Assembly: GCF_003201875.1 (NCBI RefSeq)
Contig: NZ_QJKD01000007.1
Location: forward strand, 196,992 to 260,991
Reading direction: 5' to 3'
DNA from: Hungatella effluvii
GTDB lineage: Bacteria > Bacillota > Clostridia > Lachnospirales > Lachnospiraceae
DNA length: 64,000 bases
The notes below the pieces were generated by a model. That model worked only from the letters and a program-made list of their open reading frames with translations. It ran no database searches and was not told the DNA's origin. This document shows positions 36,148 through 44,979 of the stretch, in pieces. Position numbers and translations under genes: made by a program. The first letter of the stretch is position 1, and each line of letters opens with the position of its first letter.

Positions 36148-37110
36148 TTATTTGCCTTGTTCCAGTAAATGGATATTATCAAAAAAAAGTGGTGTTCCTC
36201 CAGTATGAATAAAAAGAATATTTGCATTCTTAATTCCATTTTTCTTCAAATATTCCAGCATTCCATAAAATCCTTTTCCTGTGTACGTGGAATCTAAAGG
36301 AATTCCATTACATACAAACATGGAGCGTATCGTATCCTTAATTCCATCTGAATATTTTCCATACCCACCAGACAAATAATCATCCTCCACACAGATCTCA
36401 GGATATTCTTCAATCAATATCTGATTTTCCAGGGAAAATGCATCCAGATAGTTTTTAATCACTTCTATTTCCTGCTCACTTTTTCTAGCTACAGAAATAC
36501 CAATTACCTTTTGATTGCTTCTTCTTGCAATCAACTTCCCTGCCAGCAAACCAGACTGTGTCATCCCGGTTCCTGTCGGAAGAAAAATGTAATCGAAACG
36601 AATTCCCATTTGCTCTTCCTGTTCCAAAATTTCGCGATATACTTTTTCATAAGCACGTACTGGGACAGCTTCATTACCATGTCCAAATTTATCACCATAA
36701 ATATAGTATGGCTTCATTCCATTCAACTCACATTCCTGTATTACACTTTCCACAGCCTCTGCAACTTTTTGTTTTTCGCATTCATGAAAATGTGCACCAC
36801 ACGCATGTACCATATAACTGTTGTTCGTTACAATCCGACTTCCATCATCATCTGCCGGAGATATGATATGGCATACCCCACCCCGATAAGAATTGACGTT
36901 TGCCAGTGCTCTGCTCAAATTTGATCTTGCATTTCCATAACCAATCATGCAATTTTTACCTTTGATATCCATATCAGAATAAAACTCCTGTGCAATGCGA
37001 GCTTTATTGCCGCCAAATGAAAACGGAAGCAGATCATCTCTTTTCACATATATGTCCAGATTATCTAAATCTGTTTTGCACATTACAATCGGTGTCCTTT
37101 CCATTTTCAT
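36148..37110 (-). CDS. PLP-dependent enzyme of the ACC deaminase/D-cysteine desulfhydrase family
   Basis: A 320-residue fold-type II PLP enzyme. The PLP lysine is K36 in SFGGNKARI, preceded by VKRDDLLPFSF as in the family; FLPTGTGMTQSGLLAG is the phosphate-binding loop. The ATG at 37110 overlaps the TGA of the GNAT gene (ATGA) and has GGAGG upstream. The true substrate is probably a D-amino acid or a small amino compound, but the family is broad. In this neighbourhood it could supply or racemise an amino acid used to decorate a sugar. Confidence 0.85.
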   Translation of the reverse strand: MKMERTPIVMCKTDLDNLDIYVKRDDLLPFSFGGNKARIAQEFYSDMDIKGKNCMIGYGNARSNLSRALANVNSYRGGVCHIISPADDDGSRIVTNNSYMVHACGAHFHECEKQKVAEAVESVIQECELNGMKPYYIYGDKFGHGNEAVPVRAYEKVYREILEQEEQMGIRFDYIFLPTGTGMTQSGLLAGKLIARRSNQKVIGISVARKSEQEIEVIKNYLDAFSLENQILIEEYPEICVEDDYLSGGYGKYSDGIKDTIRSMFVCNGIPLDSTYTGKGFYGMLEYLKKNGIKNANILFIHTGGTPLFFDNIHLLEQGK

Positions 37111-37568
37111 TGCTCCTCCCAAGAATTATTTAGCCTTAATATCAAATGGACATCTTTAGGACGAGGCTTACTTGAGACAACATATCTTTCAAATCCCACT
37201 TTTTCATATATACGAATTGCAGCCTCATTTCGAGAATCCGAATACAAATGAACTGCAGTCAGCCCTTCTGAGAATGCAATCTCCGAAAATTCCCGTACAA
37301 GTCTGACTGCCATACCACGCCCTAGGTACTCCTGTCTCGTTGCTACTACAGAAATATGTGCCATATCGTTAACTACATTATTTGTATATCCAACAACCAT
37401 AGAACAAATTTCGTTGTTTTCTATTTCGGCGCATATTTTTGCCTTTTCAACAAACTTTTCCGTTAAATTTTCTAAATCCTGCTTATGCAAAAGCGGTACC
37501 GGAAAAGATTCATCTATCTCTTTCAAAAATGAAAGCATCGCCTCTCGGCTCATTCCTTTTATATACAA
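37107..37568 (-). CDS. GNAT-family N-acetyltransferase
   Basis: A 153-residue acetyl-CoA-dependent acetyltransferase. The pyrophosphate-binding loop TRQEYLGRGMAVRLV and the C-terminal NEAAIRIYEKVGFERY mark it. The listed start is a TTG at 37568; the frame remains open a little upstream without an ATG, and the ATG at 37553 is also possible. It overlaps the PLP gene by ATGA. Its place beside another GNAT domain in the fused gene suggests two separate acylation steps. Confidence 0.85.
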   Translation of the reverse strand: MYIKGMSREAMLSFLKEIDESFPVPLLHKQDLENLTEKFVEKAKICAEIENNEICSMVVGYTNNVVNDMAHISVVATRQEYLGRGMAVRLVREFSEIAFSEGLTAVHLYSDSRNEAAIRIYEKVGFERYVVSSKPRPKDVHLILRLNNSWEEQ

Positions 37569-37601
37569 CAGCCACGCCCCATTCTTTACTCTAAGTTTAT
37601 A

Positions 37602-39044
37602 TTATTTCTTCACTATTTTTCTAATCAATACTAAGCACTCATCAAAGACATCTATACGAAATACCTTTGATTCCACAATGTAAATAAAGCCTCCGCAGAG
37701 CACCTGCAAAGCAATAATCGTAATCTTTGGTAAAACTAAGTATTGAATCGGCCAAATTATTGCCCCCATCAAACTGGACATCAAGAAAAACGGAAGTATA
37801 TCTGTAATCTGCTCTTTGAATGAATAATTCAATAACTTCTTGTTTGGGAAGGCATTTACTGCTGCACTGAGCGGACCTGTAGCCATATATCCCACTGCAA
37901 TTGCGAATACACCAAACGGCAAAGCAACAACAATAGAAATAACACCCATTATTTTTTTGATAATCTCTAATTTCAAGAGCATATCACTTCTACCCATTGC
38001 CTTAATTGCATTTAGATTAGCTGTATGAATTGGCCACAATACATATGTAAAACAGAAGATTCGCAAATATGGCACACAAGGTAACCATTTATCTGTCAAA
38101 ATCAGTGATACAAGCGGTTCTGCAACGATTGCCAATCCAAACATCAATGGCCACATAATATAGCTACTTGTACGGATTGCCTTCCTAGTCATTGTCTTAA
38201 CTCTGGAACGATTATCCTGTTCCTGAGACATTGATGGTAACAACACGCTATCAATAGAGGAATTGATATTTATTACTATCAAATTCGGAAATTGTTTTCC
38301 TTTATTATAAAAAGCCAAATCTGATGCGGAATAAAATTTACCAATAATCAAACTACGGATATTATTATAAACTGTATCCAACAAAGACGACGCTAGTATT
38401 TTCCAGCCAAATGAAAGTAACCCTTTTAACCTTTCCCATGAAAATACCTTTTTCGGACGCCACTTAACCGTCAGCCATAGAATCAATGTATCAATAGTAG
38501 TGTTGGATAACTGTTGTGCCACAATAGCCCATAAACCAAAACCAGCATACGCTAAAGCTACGCCGAGAAATGCCGAAAAAATCGTACCGCCTAGTGTTGC
38601 AAAAAAGAATCTTTTGAATAGCATATTTTTTGACACATATGATTGTTGTATACCTTTAACACCTGAAATCACAATTGTCAAACTGATAACACGAATAATC
38701 GGTGTAAGAGAATCGTCATTATAGAATCCTGCAATTAACGGTGCCGTAATAAACATTACCGCATAGAGTATTAGACAAACAACAAAATTGAAATAAAATA
38801 CCGACGAAAAGTCCAAATCATCAGCATCCTTTTTTTGAATCAATGCTGTACCCAAACCACTATCCACAAATACTTGCAGGATTGTCATAAAGACTGTGAT
38901 AAGAGCAATCTGACCGTAATCTTCTGGCGCAAGAATACGCGCCAGAACAATGGAAACAACAAATGTTACCAGCTGTGCACCACAACGTTCCGCAAAGCGC
39001 CATATAAAATTTGAAACCGTTTTACGTGCTCTTTTATCATTCAT
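37602..39044 (-). CDS. Polysaccharide flippase (MOP/TuaB-like)
   Basis: A 480-residue protein with about fourteen hydrophobic segments and the family opening TVSNFIWRFAERCGAQLVTF, followed by LARILAPEDYGQIALI. This is the lipopolysaccharide-biosynthesis (TuaB/WzxC) branch, unlike the flippase at 29699. It overlaps the end of the GT2 gene by 8 bases. It likely exports the minus-strand operon's repeat unit, acting with EpsG-type polymerase 40080. Confidence 0.9.
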   Translation of the reverse strand: MNDKRARKTVSNFIWRFAERCGAQLVTFVVSIVLARILAPEDYGQIALITVFMTILQVFVDSGLGTALIQKKDADDLDFSSVFYFNFVVCLILYAVMFITAPLIAGFYNDDSLTPIIRVISLTIVISGVKGIQQSYVSKNMLFKRFFFATLGGTIFSAFLGVALAYAGFGLWAIVAQQLSNTTIDTLILWLTVKWRPKKVFSWERLKGLLSFGWKILASSLLDTVYNNIRSLIIGKFYSASDLAFYNKGKQFPNLIVININSSIDSVLLPSMSQEQDNRSRVKTMTRKAIRTSSYIMWPLMFGLAIVAEPLVSLILTDKWLPCVPYLRIFCFTYVLWPIHTANLNAIKAMGRSDMLLKLEIIKKIMGVISIVVALPFGVFAIAVGYMATGPLSAAVNAFPNKKLLNYSFKEQITDILPFFLMSSLMGAIIWPIQYLVLPKITIIALQVLCGGFIYIVESKVFRIDVFDECLVLIRKIVKK

Positions 39045-40026
39045 TCTTTTCCCCTTTTTTTCTCAGAATATATTTTGCTATTTGGGGTGATAGAGTTCCT
39101 ATAAAAATAATAGCCTTTCTTTTATTGCTCTGCTGTTTAAAAATCTGTCTATGCTCAAATTTCAAAAGCCTTTTATATTCGCCTTGTAAATATAAAATCT
39201 CAAAAGTATAATTTTGAATTGCGTATTGAAAATCAGCATGATATTGGTAATCTGTAAATTTATCAAAATTCTCGTGTCCCGCTATCATTTTTTTTAAATG
39301 GCTAATTTTTCTTGTTACATCCTGTAGATTTGTCATTACACCTCCACTATTTGTACGGTAGCAAGACATACTTTTAGGTATATAATAGCATTTTCCTTTA
39401 TGAAGAGAAAATAATACAAGCGGCAAATCCCCTACAGGATACACATTGTTATACTCTTGAACATACTTCTTGATAACCTCTGTTCTTATAAAGTAGCTGC
39501 TTGTTTGAAACAGCCACCCAATAGAACATAACTCCATTTTAATATATTCTTGCGCAGTAATCGCCCCACCTTTTATATTAACTGGTGGAAATGATCTATT
39601 TATTCTTTCGCCTGTATTAGATACACATTGCGTATTATGAACACAAATCGCGCAATCCGTATGTTTTTGGAGAGCCTCATACTGAAGTTGAAGTTTGTTA
39701 GAGTCTGACCAATAATCGTCTCCCTCACAGAATGCAACATATTTTCCCATCACTCGTGGATAGTTAAACATGATATTGGGGTTATTCCCTTTGCTAAACT
39801 GATTTTCTGTTTGTAAAATCGGCTTTATTGTCTCAGGATAATTTTTTTGATACTTTCTGATAATATCTTGTGTTTTATCCTTTGACGCATCATCATGTAT
39901 CAAAATCTCATAGTTAAATGTTGTTTTTTGTGCCAACAAACTTTCTAACATTTTTGCAATATACTTCTCTTGATTGTATGCAATACAAACAACGGAAACT
40001 TCTATATCATTTTGCTTTACTTTCAT
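39037..40026 (-). CDS. GT2-family glycosyltransferase
   Basis: A 329-residue GT-A enzyme: VSVVCIAYNQEKYIAKMLESL, IHDDASKDKTQDIIRKY, CEGDDYWSD as the metal site (with tryptophan after the aspartates as in many rhamnan/galactan types) and a C-terminal GDLPLVLFSL. I choose the ATG at 40026, preceded by CAGGAG and 7 bases, over a GTG at 40083 that lies in the end of the upstream gene. Confidence 0.9.
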   Translation of the reverse strand: MKVKQNDIEVSVVCIAYNQEKYIAKMLESLLAQKTTFNYEILIHDDASKDKTQDIIRKYQKNYPETIKPILQTENQFSKGNNPNIMFNYPRVMGKYVAFCEGDDYWSDSNKLQLQYEALQKHTDCAICVHNTQCVSNTGERINRSFPPVNIKGGAITAQEYIKMELCSIGWLFQTSSYFIRTEVIKKYVQEYNNVYPVGDLPLVLFSLHKGKCYYIPKSMSCYRTNSGGVMTNLQDVTRKISHLKKMIAGHENFDKFTDYQYHADFQYAIQNYTFEILYLQGEYKRLLKFEHRQIFKQQSNKRKAIIFIGTLSPQIAKYILRKKGEKNE

Positions 40027-40079
40027 TTCTTTTCTCCTGTATATTACCTTGTTTCTAAAAAAATACCACCTAGCTTTTT

Positions 40080-41240
40080 TCACTGGAAATAAAAAAGATA
40101 TGGCACAATTTCCGCTCTTCCCATTAAAACCATATCATAGTAAAACCAAAAGGTATAATAAACCAAAAAGAAAATACCCCAAATAAGCCTTTGCCTTTTT
40201 TGCTGACTCCGAACTACATTACTAAATAAAATCAGTTCATACACAGAAAAAAAATATCCCAATCTAGAGGATTGATTTGTTATTCCTCCAAGCTGAGACG
40301 TAACCAAATCCAGCATAAACATTCCATATAGAAAAGGAGTTGCCGGCTCTTTCCACTTTAATCTTTTCCAACTGTAAAACAGAATAGCTAACACTGGTAC
40401 ACGTCTTACTATTTGCATCGGCATAATTTTTATAGTACCACTAATATATAGGCGCACATACCGTGCAAAAACATTGTTAATCGCACCTAAAATTCTCGCA
40501 AACGCTTCAAGTCCAATCAAAAGCAATATTGCCATTCCAAAGACGAAAACAACTCTTCGAATTCCAATATCGACAACTTTCTCTCCGATTGTAATGTTCA
40601 CATTTTTGCTCTCATTCTCAAGATAGAAATATAAAAGAAGTATCACCGCTCCGATAATTCCGCTATTATGAAATAGCGTAGCAAAAACTACTGTAAGAAT
40701 ATATCTTTTTATGTCTTTCTTTTGTAAAAAATGAAAACCATAAAACAAAATGGAGATTGCCATCCACTGTCTCATCAAATTCAGTGATGTTCCGTAAAAC
40801 AGCAAATAGAAAAGAAGCATCGAAAAAGAAATCGAAAAATCGCCCTCTATTTTTTTTAATCCTTTATAGATAAAGCCAATAATCAAGGCGTGCGTCAAAA
40901 AGAAAACTCCTTGAATAGATCCTGTCAGCTTCGTTGAAAAATAAACTACTAAATTGTATCCGATTTCCCAATTTGTAACTGCTTTGTATTGAAAATTTGA
41001 ATAAACTGACTTCCCTAAATAATCAAAAAAGCTCTGTGCGTTTTGAGCTGCATCGTATAACATAAAAGTGTATACTTTTGTATCCGTACCAACGCCGATT
41101 TTGCGCATACTTGCTAAAAGAATGGGCATCAGCAATCCCAAAAAGACTAAAACATGCTTTGTAATTTTTTTACTTTTTCCCGTTTCAGCCAGCATCAGCA
41201 AAAAAGTGGAGATAGAAAATGTTATCAAATAAATTGCCAT
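40080..41240 (-). CDS. EpsG-family polymerase-like membrane protein
   Basis: A 386-residue protein with about ten to twelve hydrophobic segments and the EpsG family signature: RKIGVGTDTKVYTFML near residue 45, ALIIGFIYKGLKK, LMRQWMAISILFYGFHFL and FHNSGIIGAVI. EpsG is the Wzy-like polymerase of exopolysaccharide loci. It overlaps the preceding GT2 gene by 16 bases. Confidence 0.88.
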   Translation of the reverse strand: MAIYLITFSISTFLLMLAETGKSKKITKHVLVFLGLLMPILLASMRKIGVGTDTKVYTFMLYDAAQNAQSFFDYLGKSVYSNFQYKAVTNWEIGYNLVVYFSTKLTGSIQGVFFLTHALIIGFIYKGLKKIEGDFSISFSMLLFYLLFYGTSLNLMRQWMAISILFYGFHFLQKKDIKRYILTVVFATLFHNSGIIGAVILLLYFYLENESKNVNITIGEKVVDIGIRRVVFVFGMAILLLIGLEAFARILGAINNVFARYVRLYISGTIKIMPMQIVRRVPVLAILFYSWKRLKWKEPATPFLYGMFMLDLVTSQLGGITNQSSRLGYFFSVYELILFSNVVRSQQKRQRLIWGIFFLVYYTFWFYYDMVLMGRAEIVPYLFYFQ

Positions 41241-42190
41241 CTTTTTTTCCTTCTTTTTTCAATTAGTGAAGATATCATCATTACTAATTTAATTCTAAAA
41301 ATTTCCCCAAAGGAACTTCTTGCATATCCTGATTTACACAACAATTTAATATACTTACCTATAAACATATAATTTCTATTAGCTTTCATTTCTCGAATTT
41401 CATCAATTTGAGAAAAATATTTTGCTATCTCAGCCGTTTTGTGACTTTTTAATTTCAAGTCAATACTGATATCTTCTGGATTCACATTACTCATTGAATT
41501 AATATTCTCTCGTAAATATCTAGAAACAACCTTTTGCTTCAATTTATTACTTTGAGAAATTCCAGAATTATTGATTCTATACTTTAGCCCAACTACTGGA
41601 CAACACGCCATTCGAAATTTCTTTGATGCTCTCAATAGAAAATCATAGTCTTCAGCACAATTGAAATCTCTATATCCTCCAAGCTCATTAAAAACTTCTT
41701 TTCTTACAATCCAGGTCGGATGAATCAATGAGCTACGCGCCTTTAAGTAGTTTTTACATCCGGTGTTCCACACTGGGTATTTTTTTATACACCCACACGG
41801 ATTTCCCATCATATCTATAGGCTGAATATATGTTCCAACAATATCCAAATCATTATAAAACATATACCTTAGTTCACTTTCTATTCGATTCTTATCAGAT
41901 ATATCATCTGCATCCATTCTTGCAATTATTGACCCATTACAATATTGCAGTCCTCGATTCAACGATTTTGTTAAGCCGATATTTTTTTTGTTTTTAATTA
42001 GTACTATTTTCCCCTTTTCGTTTAATCCCTCTAGAAAATCTGTAAGATCTTTTCTCAACGGATTATCATTTACAACAACGATTTCTATATTCTTATACGT
42101 CTGTTCCTCAATTGAATTTATTGCAGTAGATATAAAACCAATTGGCTCATTATATGTACTCATCAGCACACTTACCAGCATATCCATCAT
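41225..42190 (-). CDS. GT2-family glycosyltransferase
   Basis: A 321-residue GT-A transferase with VSVLMSTYNEPIGFISTAIN, VNDNPLRKDLTD, ARMDADDIS as the metal site and NCAEDYDFLLRASKKF as the ED-bearing motif. GGAGATTATTC precedes the ATGATG; residues 1, 2 or 4 could each be the first methionine. The C-terminus is strongly basic (KLVMMISSLIEKRRKKRWQF) and probably holds the enzyme at the membrane. Confidence 0.9.
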   Translation of the reverse strand: MMDMLVSVLMSTYNEPIGFISTAINSIEEQTYKNIEIVVVNDNPLRKDLTDFLEGLNEKGKIVLIKNKKNIGLTKSLNRGLQYCNGSIIARMDADDISDKNRIESELRYMFYNDLDIVGTYIQPIDMMGNPCGCIKKYPVWNTGCKNYLKARSSLIHPTWIVRKEVFNELGGYRDFNCAEDYDFLLRASKKFRMACCPVVGLKYRINNSGISQSNKLKQKVVSRYLRENINSMSNVNPEDISIDLKLKSHKTAEIAKYFSQIDEIREMKANRNYMFIGKYIKLLCKSGYARSSFGEIFRIKLVMMISSLIEKRRKKRWQFI

Positions 42191-42225
42191 GTCTGAATAA
42201 TCTCCATTTCTTTCCTAACTTTAGT

Positions 42226-42351
42226 TTACTCCCTATACAACTCAAACTTTATACTTGCAGTTGCATATAGATTCTCTACGGCTCTAACCTTCGTTGGAAT
42301 ATCGATTTTTTTCAGGTGGGGAACAGCCAGAAAATAGCATTCAAAACTCAT
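42226..42351 (-). pseudogene. Short coding remnant, unrecognised
   Basis: The gap between the GT2 gene and the acyltransferase contains an open minus-strand stretch of 41 codons with protein-like composition (PHLKKIDIPTKVRAVENLYA) and a stop at 42226, but no ribosome site. It is probably the tail of a lost gene; I cannot assign it. Confidence 0.3.
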
Positions 42352-42419
42352 GCAATGCACTTATAAAATCCAATTTCACAAACGTAAATAATACTGTCCA
42401 CCTTGATTAAAAAAGCCAC

Positions 42420-42953
42420 TTAAACATCATATCCCATACAATCTTTTAGAGCTTTCTTCATCTCTTGTTTTTCTTCTATCGTTTTATTTGCCCAGTATGT
42501 AGTAAATACAGGATGCTTCTCCATACCTTTCTGGTTTTTCTCTATAAAGTTATCTGTCGTTCTGATTACCCGTCCAGGATTTCCCACAACGATACTATTA
42601 TCTGGAATATCTCTCGTCACAACAGCACCTGCGCCAATTACTACATTATTACCGATTGTGATCCCTGGAAGAATAATAGCATCTGCACCGATAAAAACAT
42701 CACTTCCTATAACTACTCGGCCCACTCTGCTATAGCCTATAAATCTCTTTGTACTGGCATCATGTAAAAGAATTCTGGCATCGCTAATAGTAACTCGATT
42801 GCCTATTTCTAGCAAAAAAGCATGTCCTCTATCGATTTTATCCGTCCAGATTTCCACATCATCGCCTATTGTGGCACCAAGCTTCCGGAGTTCTTCGACT
42901 GTGCATCCCCCGCGGAGTAATTTTTTTATTTTCAGCTTAATTTTTCTAATCAT
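42420..42953 (-). CDS. Left-handed beta-helix (hexapeptide) acetyltransferase
   Basis: A 177-residue sugar O-acetyltransferase of the maltose/colanic-acid acetyltransferase group. Imperfect hexapeptide repeats run from about residue 30 to 130 (for example VVIGSDVFIGADAIILPGIT, VVIGAGAVVTRDIPDNSIV), with the catalytic histidine region RILLHDASTKR. It is directly coupled to the upstream Alg13-GT4 gene. It likely acetylates a nucleotide sugar or the repeat unit. Confidence 0.9.
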   Translation of the reverse strand: MIRKIKLKIKKLLRGGCTVEELRKLGATIGDDVEIWTDKIDRGHAFLLEIGNRVTISDARILLHDASTKRFIGYSRVGRVVIGSDVFIGADAIILPGITIGNNVVIGAGAVVTRDIPDNSIVVGNPGRVIRTTDNFIEKNQKGMEKHPVFTTYWANKTIEEKQEMKKALKDCMGYDV

Positions 42954-44506
42954 TATTTATACAAACCCCGATATACTTTCTCTAAAGCTTGAAAGAATAC
43001 ATCCTCAGAAAATTTTTCCTCACAGATTTTTCTTGAGGCATTCGATTCATTTTTCCATAAATCCAAATTATTGGTAAGCTGAACCATTGCATGTGTTAAC
43101 GCGTTAACATCTCCTGGTTTAATTAAGAAGCCATTTTCGTTCTCTTTCACTGCTTCAGCAATGCTGCCAACATCTGTACTTATAATAGGCAAGCTATAAG
43201 ACATGGCCTCCAATATAGCAATTGGTAGTCCTTCATTATAAGACGGCAATACAAGTACATCAGATTTTTTCAACAATTCTGGCTTTTGTTCTTTTGTAAT
43301 CCAGCCTAAAAACTCAACGCAGTCTTGTAATCCGTTAGTCTGTGCATATTCTTTTAATCGTTGCTCATCGGTTCCAGAACCAGCAATTAATAGACGAAAA
43401 TCCGAAACACCTTTATTTTTCATCTTGTTTACAGCCTCTAATAAGTCAACAACTCCTTTACGCCGGATAAGTGCTCCCAGAAATAAAAACGTTCTTATCT
43501 TACTGACTTCCTTATCTTCAAAGACAGGAAGAAAAACAGCATTATTGATAACAATAACAATGGCTTTTGGTGCGATTTCCAAAATAAAGTTTTTCCAGTC
43601 TTCTCCCAGAACAATGCTAGCATCTGCAATAGAAAACAGTTCCTGAATCTGTTTTTTCCGTTTTTTATTTCCGCTATAATAAAAATCTTTAAATTCAGAT
43701 CCATGCAAGTGGACTATAACCCGTTTATTGTATCTCTTACACAGTTTAGTTACATAATACTTTCTATAAAAGCTCCCCTTATAAGACATATGAATATGTA
43801 TTATATCAAACGTATTCCGTTTTATGAGTTTCTTTAGCTTTCTATAGGCATTAACAAAGAAAAGTGCCTTCTTTATCGGATTTCCTGTTACATGTGTAGC
43901 TAAATATGAAAATTGAAAGTCATCCCCCCAATCATGATCCATTAACTGATCAATAACACTGTTCATGCCACCCTTTTCTTTTCGATCCGAGCTACACATT
44001 AAGATTCTAGTTTTTTTATCATTTTCAGTATTTCCACATATCATCGCATCGATAGAATCAATAATGGTTTGCGTATTTGATACATACGGTTTGACTTCTT
44101 TGCATTTTGCCTCTTCGATAGCCTTACCAATCTCGTTACTATCATAACAAGCAGTGACCATTCCGAGTTTTTCAAATGCCTGCACCAACTGAAGCTGATG
44201 ATCATCAACAGCCTCTAGATATTTTGCCAATCGAGGAACTGCTACTACACGTTTACCCATTTTTACAGCATTCACGATTACTCCTGTGCCACCATGAGTC
44301 AACACGATATCGCAGTTTTTCATTATTTCATTGAATTCGCCACGATTCAAAAATTCTTTGTATTTATAATTTCTTATTAAATAGTTGCTGGAACCAATTT
44401 GAGCAAAAACCTCATCGGTAATTGATCCATTCTCTATAGCTTTATCTACAGCCTCTAACAATCTGTTAAACTGGAAACTTCTTGATCCTGTCGTGATAAA
44501 TATCAT
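42953..44506 (-). CDS. Fused Alg13-like and GT4 glycosyltransferase
   Basis: A 517-residue protein in which two transferases are joined. Residues about 1-155 are an Alg13/PssE domain (MIFITTGSRSFQFNRL, LTHGGTGVIVNAVKMGKRVVAV). Residues about 165-517 are a full GT4 enzyme (SSDRKEKGGMNSVIDQLMDH, LGALIRRKGVVDLLEA, PSYNEGLPIAILEAM). The ATG at 44506 overlaps the stop of the Alg14-like gene (TGATG). Since the separate Alg14 partner is encoded immediately upstream, the fusion would couple the second and third sugar additions. Confidence 0.88.
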   Translation of the reverse strand: MIFITTGSRSFQFNRLLEAVDKAIENGSITDEVFAQIGSSNYLIRNYKYKEFLNRGEFNEIMKNCDIVLTHGGTGVIVNAVKMGKRVVAVPRLAKYLEAVDDHQLQLVQAFEKLGMVTACYDSNEIGKAIEEAKCKEVKPYVSNTQTIIDSIDAMICGNTENDKKTRILMCSSDRKEKGGMNSVIDQLMDHDWGDDFQFSYLATHVTGNPIKKALFFVNAYRKLKKLIKRNTFDIIHIHMSYKGSFYRKYYVTKLCKRYNKRVIVHLHGSEFKDFYYSGNKKRKKQIQELFSIADASIVLGEDWKNFILEIAPKAIVIVINNAVFLPVFEDKEVSKIRTFLFLGALIRRKGVVDLLEAVNKMKNKGVSDFRLLIAGSGTDEQRLKEYAQTNGLQDCVEFLGWITKEQKPELLKKSDVLVLPSYNEGLPIAILEAMSYSLPIISTDVGSIAEAVKENENGFLIKPGDVNALTHAMVQLTNNLDLWKNESNASRKICEEKFSEDVFFQALEKVYRGLYK

Positions 44507-44976
44507 CAATAAATTCCCCCTTTACAAATTGCATTCGGATAGAATTTTTTCATACTTTCCCACTGTACATAAAACTGGTCTGCAAACTTATACGCAATCT
44601 TTCCAGAAAGATTAGGCGAATAAATTTTTGCAAACGATTCAATATATATCACCTTACCACCAAAAATTTTCGTCCATGCCATTAATGGCACTGCGGCTAA
44701 AGCACCAGTGGAAATGATATAATCTGGTCTATCTGATAAAACGATAAAAAACGATTTTATAATGTTTGCAAAAAACTTTAAAAAGAACATTTTATCTGTT
44801 CGATTAATTGACATAACATATTTCACCGGTATATCTCCAACCTTAACATCATAGCCTATTTTTTCTGTTACAATATAGCCGCTATATTTTTCAATTAAAG
44901 GCTTAAGCATCATCAACTGCTCAAAATGTCCTCCCGATGATGACGCCAAGCATATCTTTACTTTCTTTTCTTTCAT
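44506..44976 (-). CDS. Alg14/PssD-like glycosyltransferase subunit
   Basis: A 156-residue Alg14-type membrane partner: CLASSSGGHFEQLMMLKPL at the start, DYIISTGALAAVPLMAWTKI and VIYIESFAKIYSPNLSGKI. It resembles the 19682 gene in the other arm but is clearly divergent. It pairs with the Alg13 domain of the fused gene just downstream in transcription. It begins three bases after the dehydrogenase stop. Confidence 0.9.
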   Translation of the reverse strand: MKEKKVKICLASSSGGHFEQLMMLKPLIEKYSGYIVTEKIGYDVKVGDIPVKYVMSINRTDKMFFLKFFANIIKSFFIVLSDRPDYIISTGALAAVPLMAWTKIFGGKVIYIESFAKIYSPNLSGKIAYKFADQFYVQWESMKKFYPNAICKGGIY

Positions 44977-44979
44977 AAA

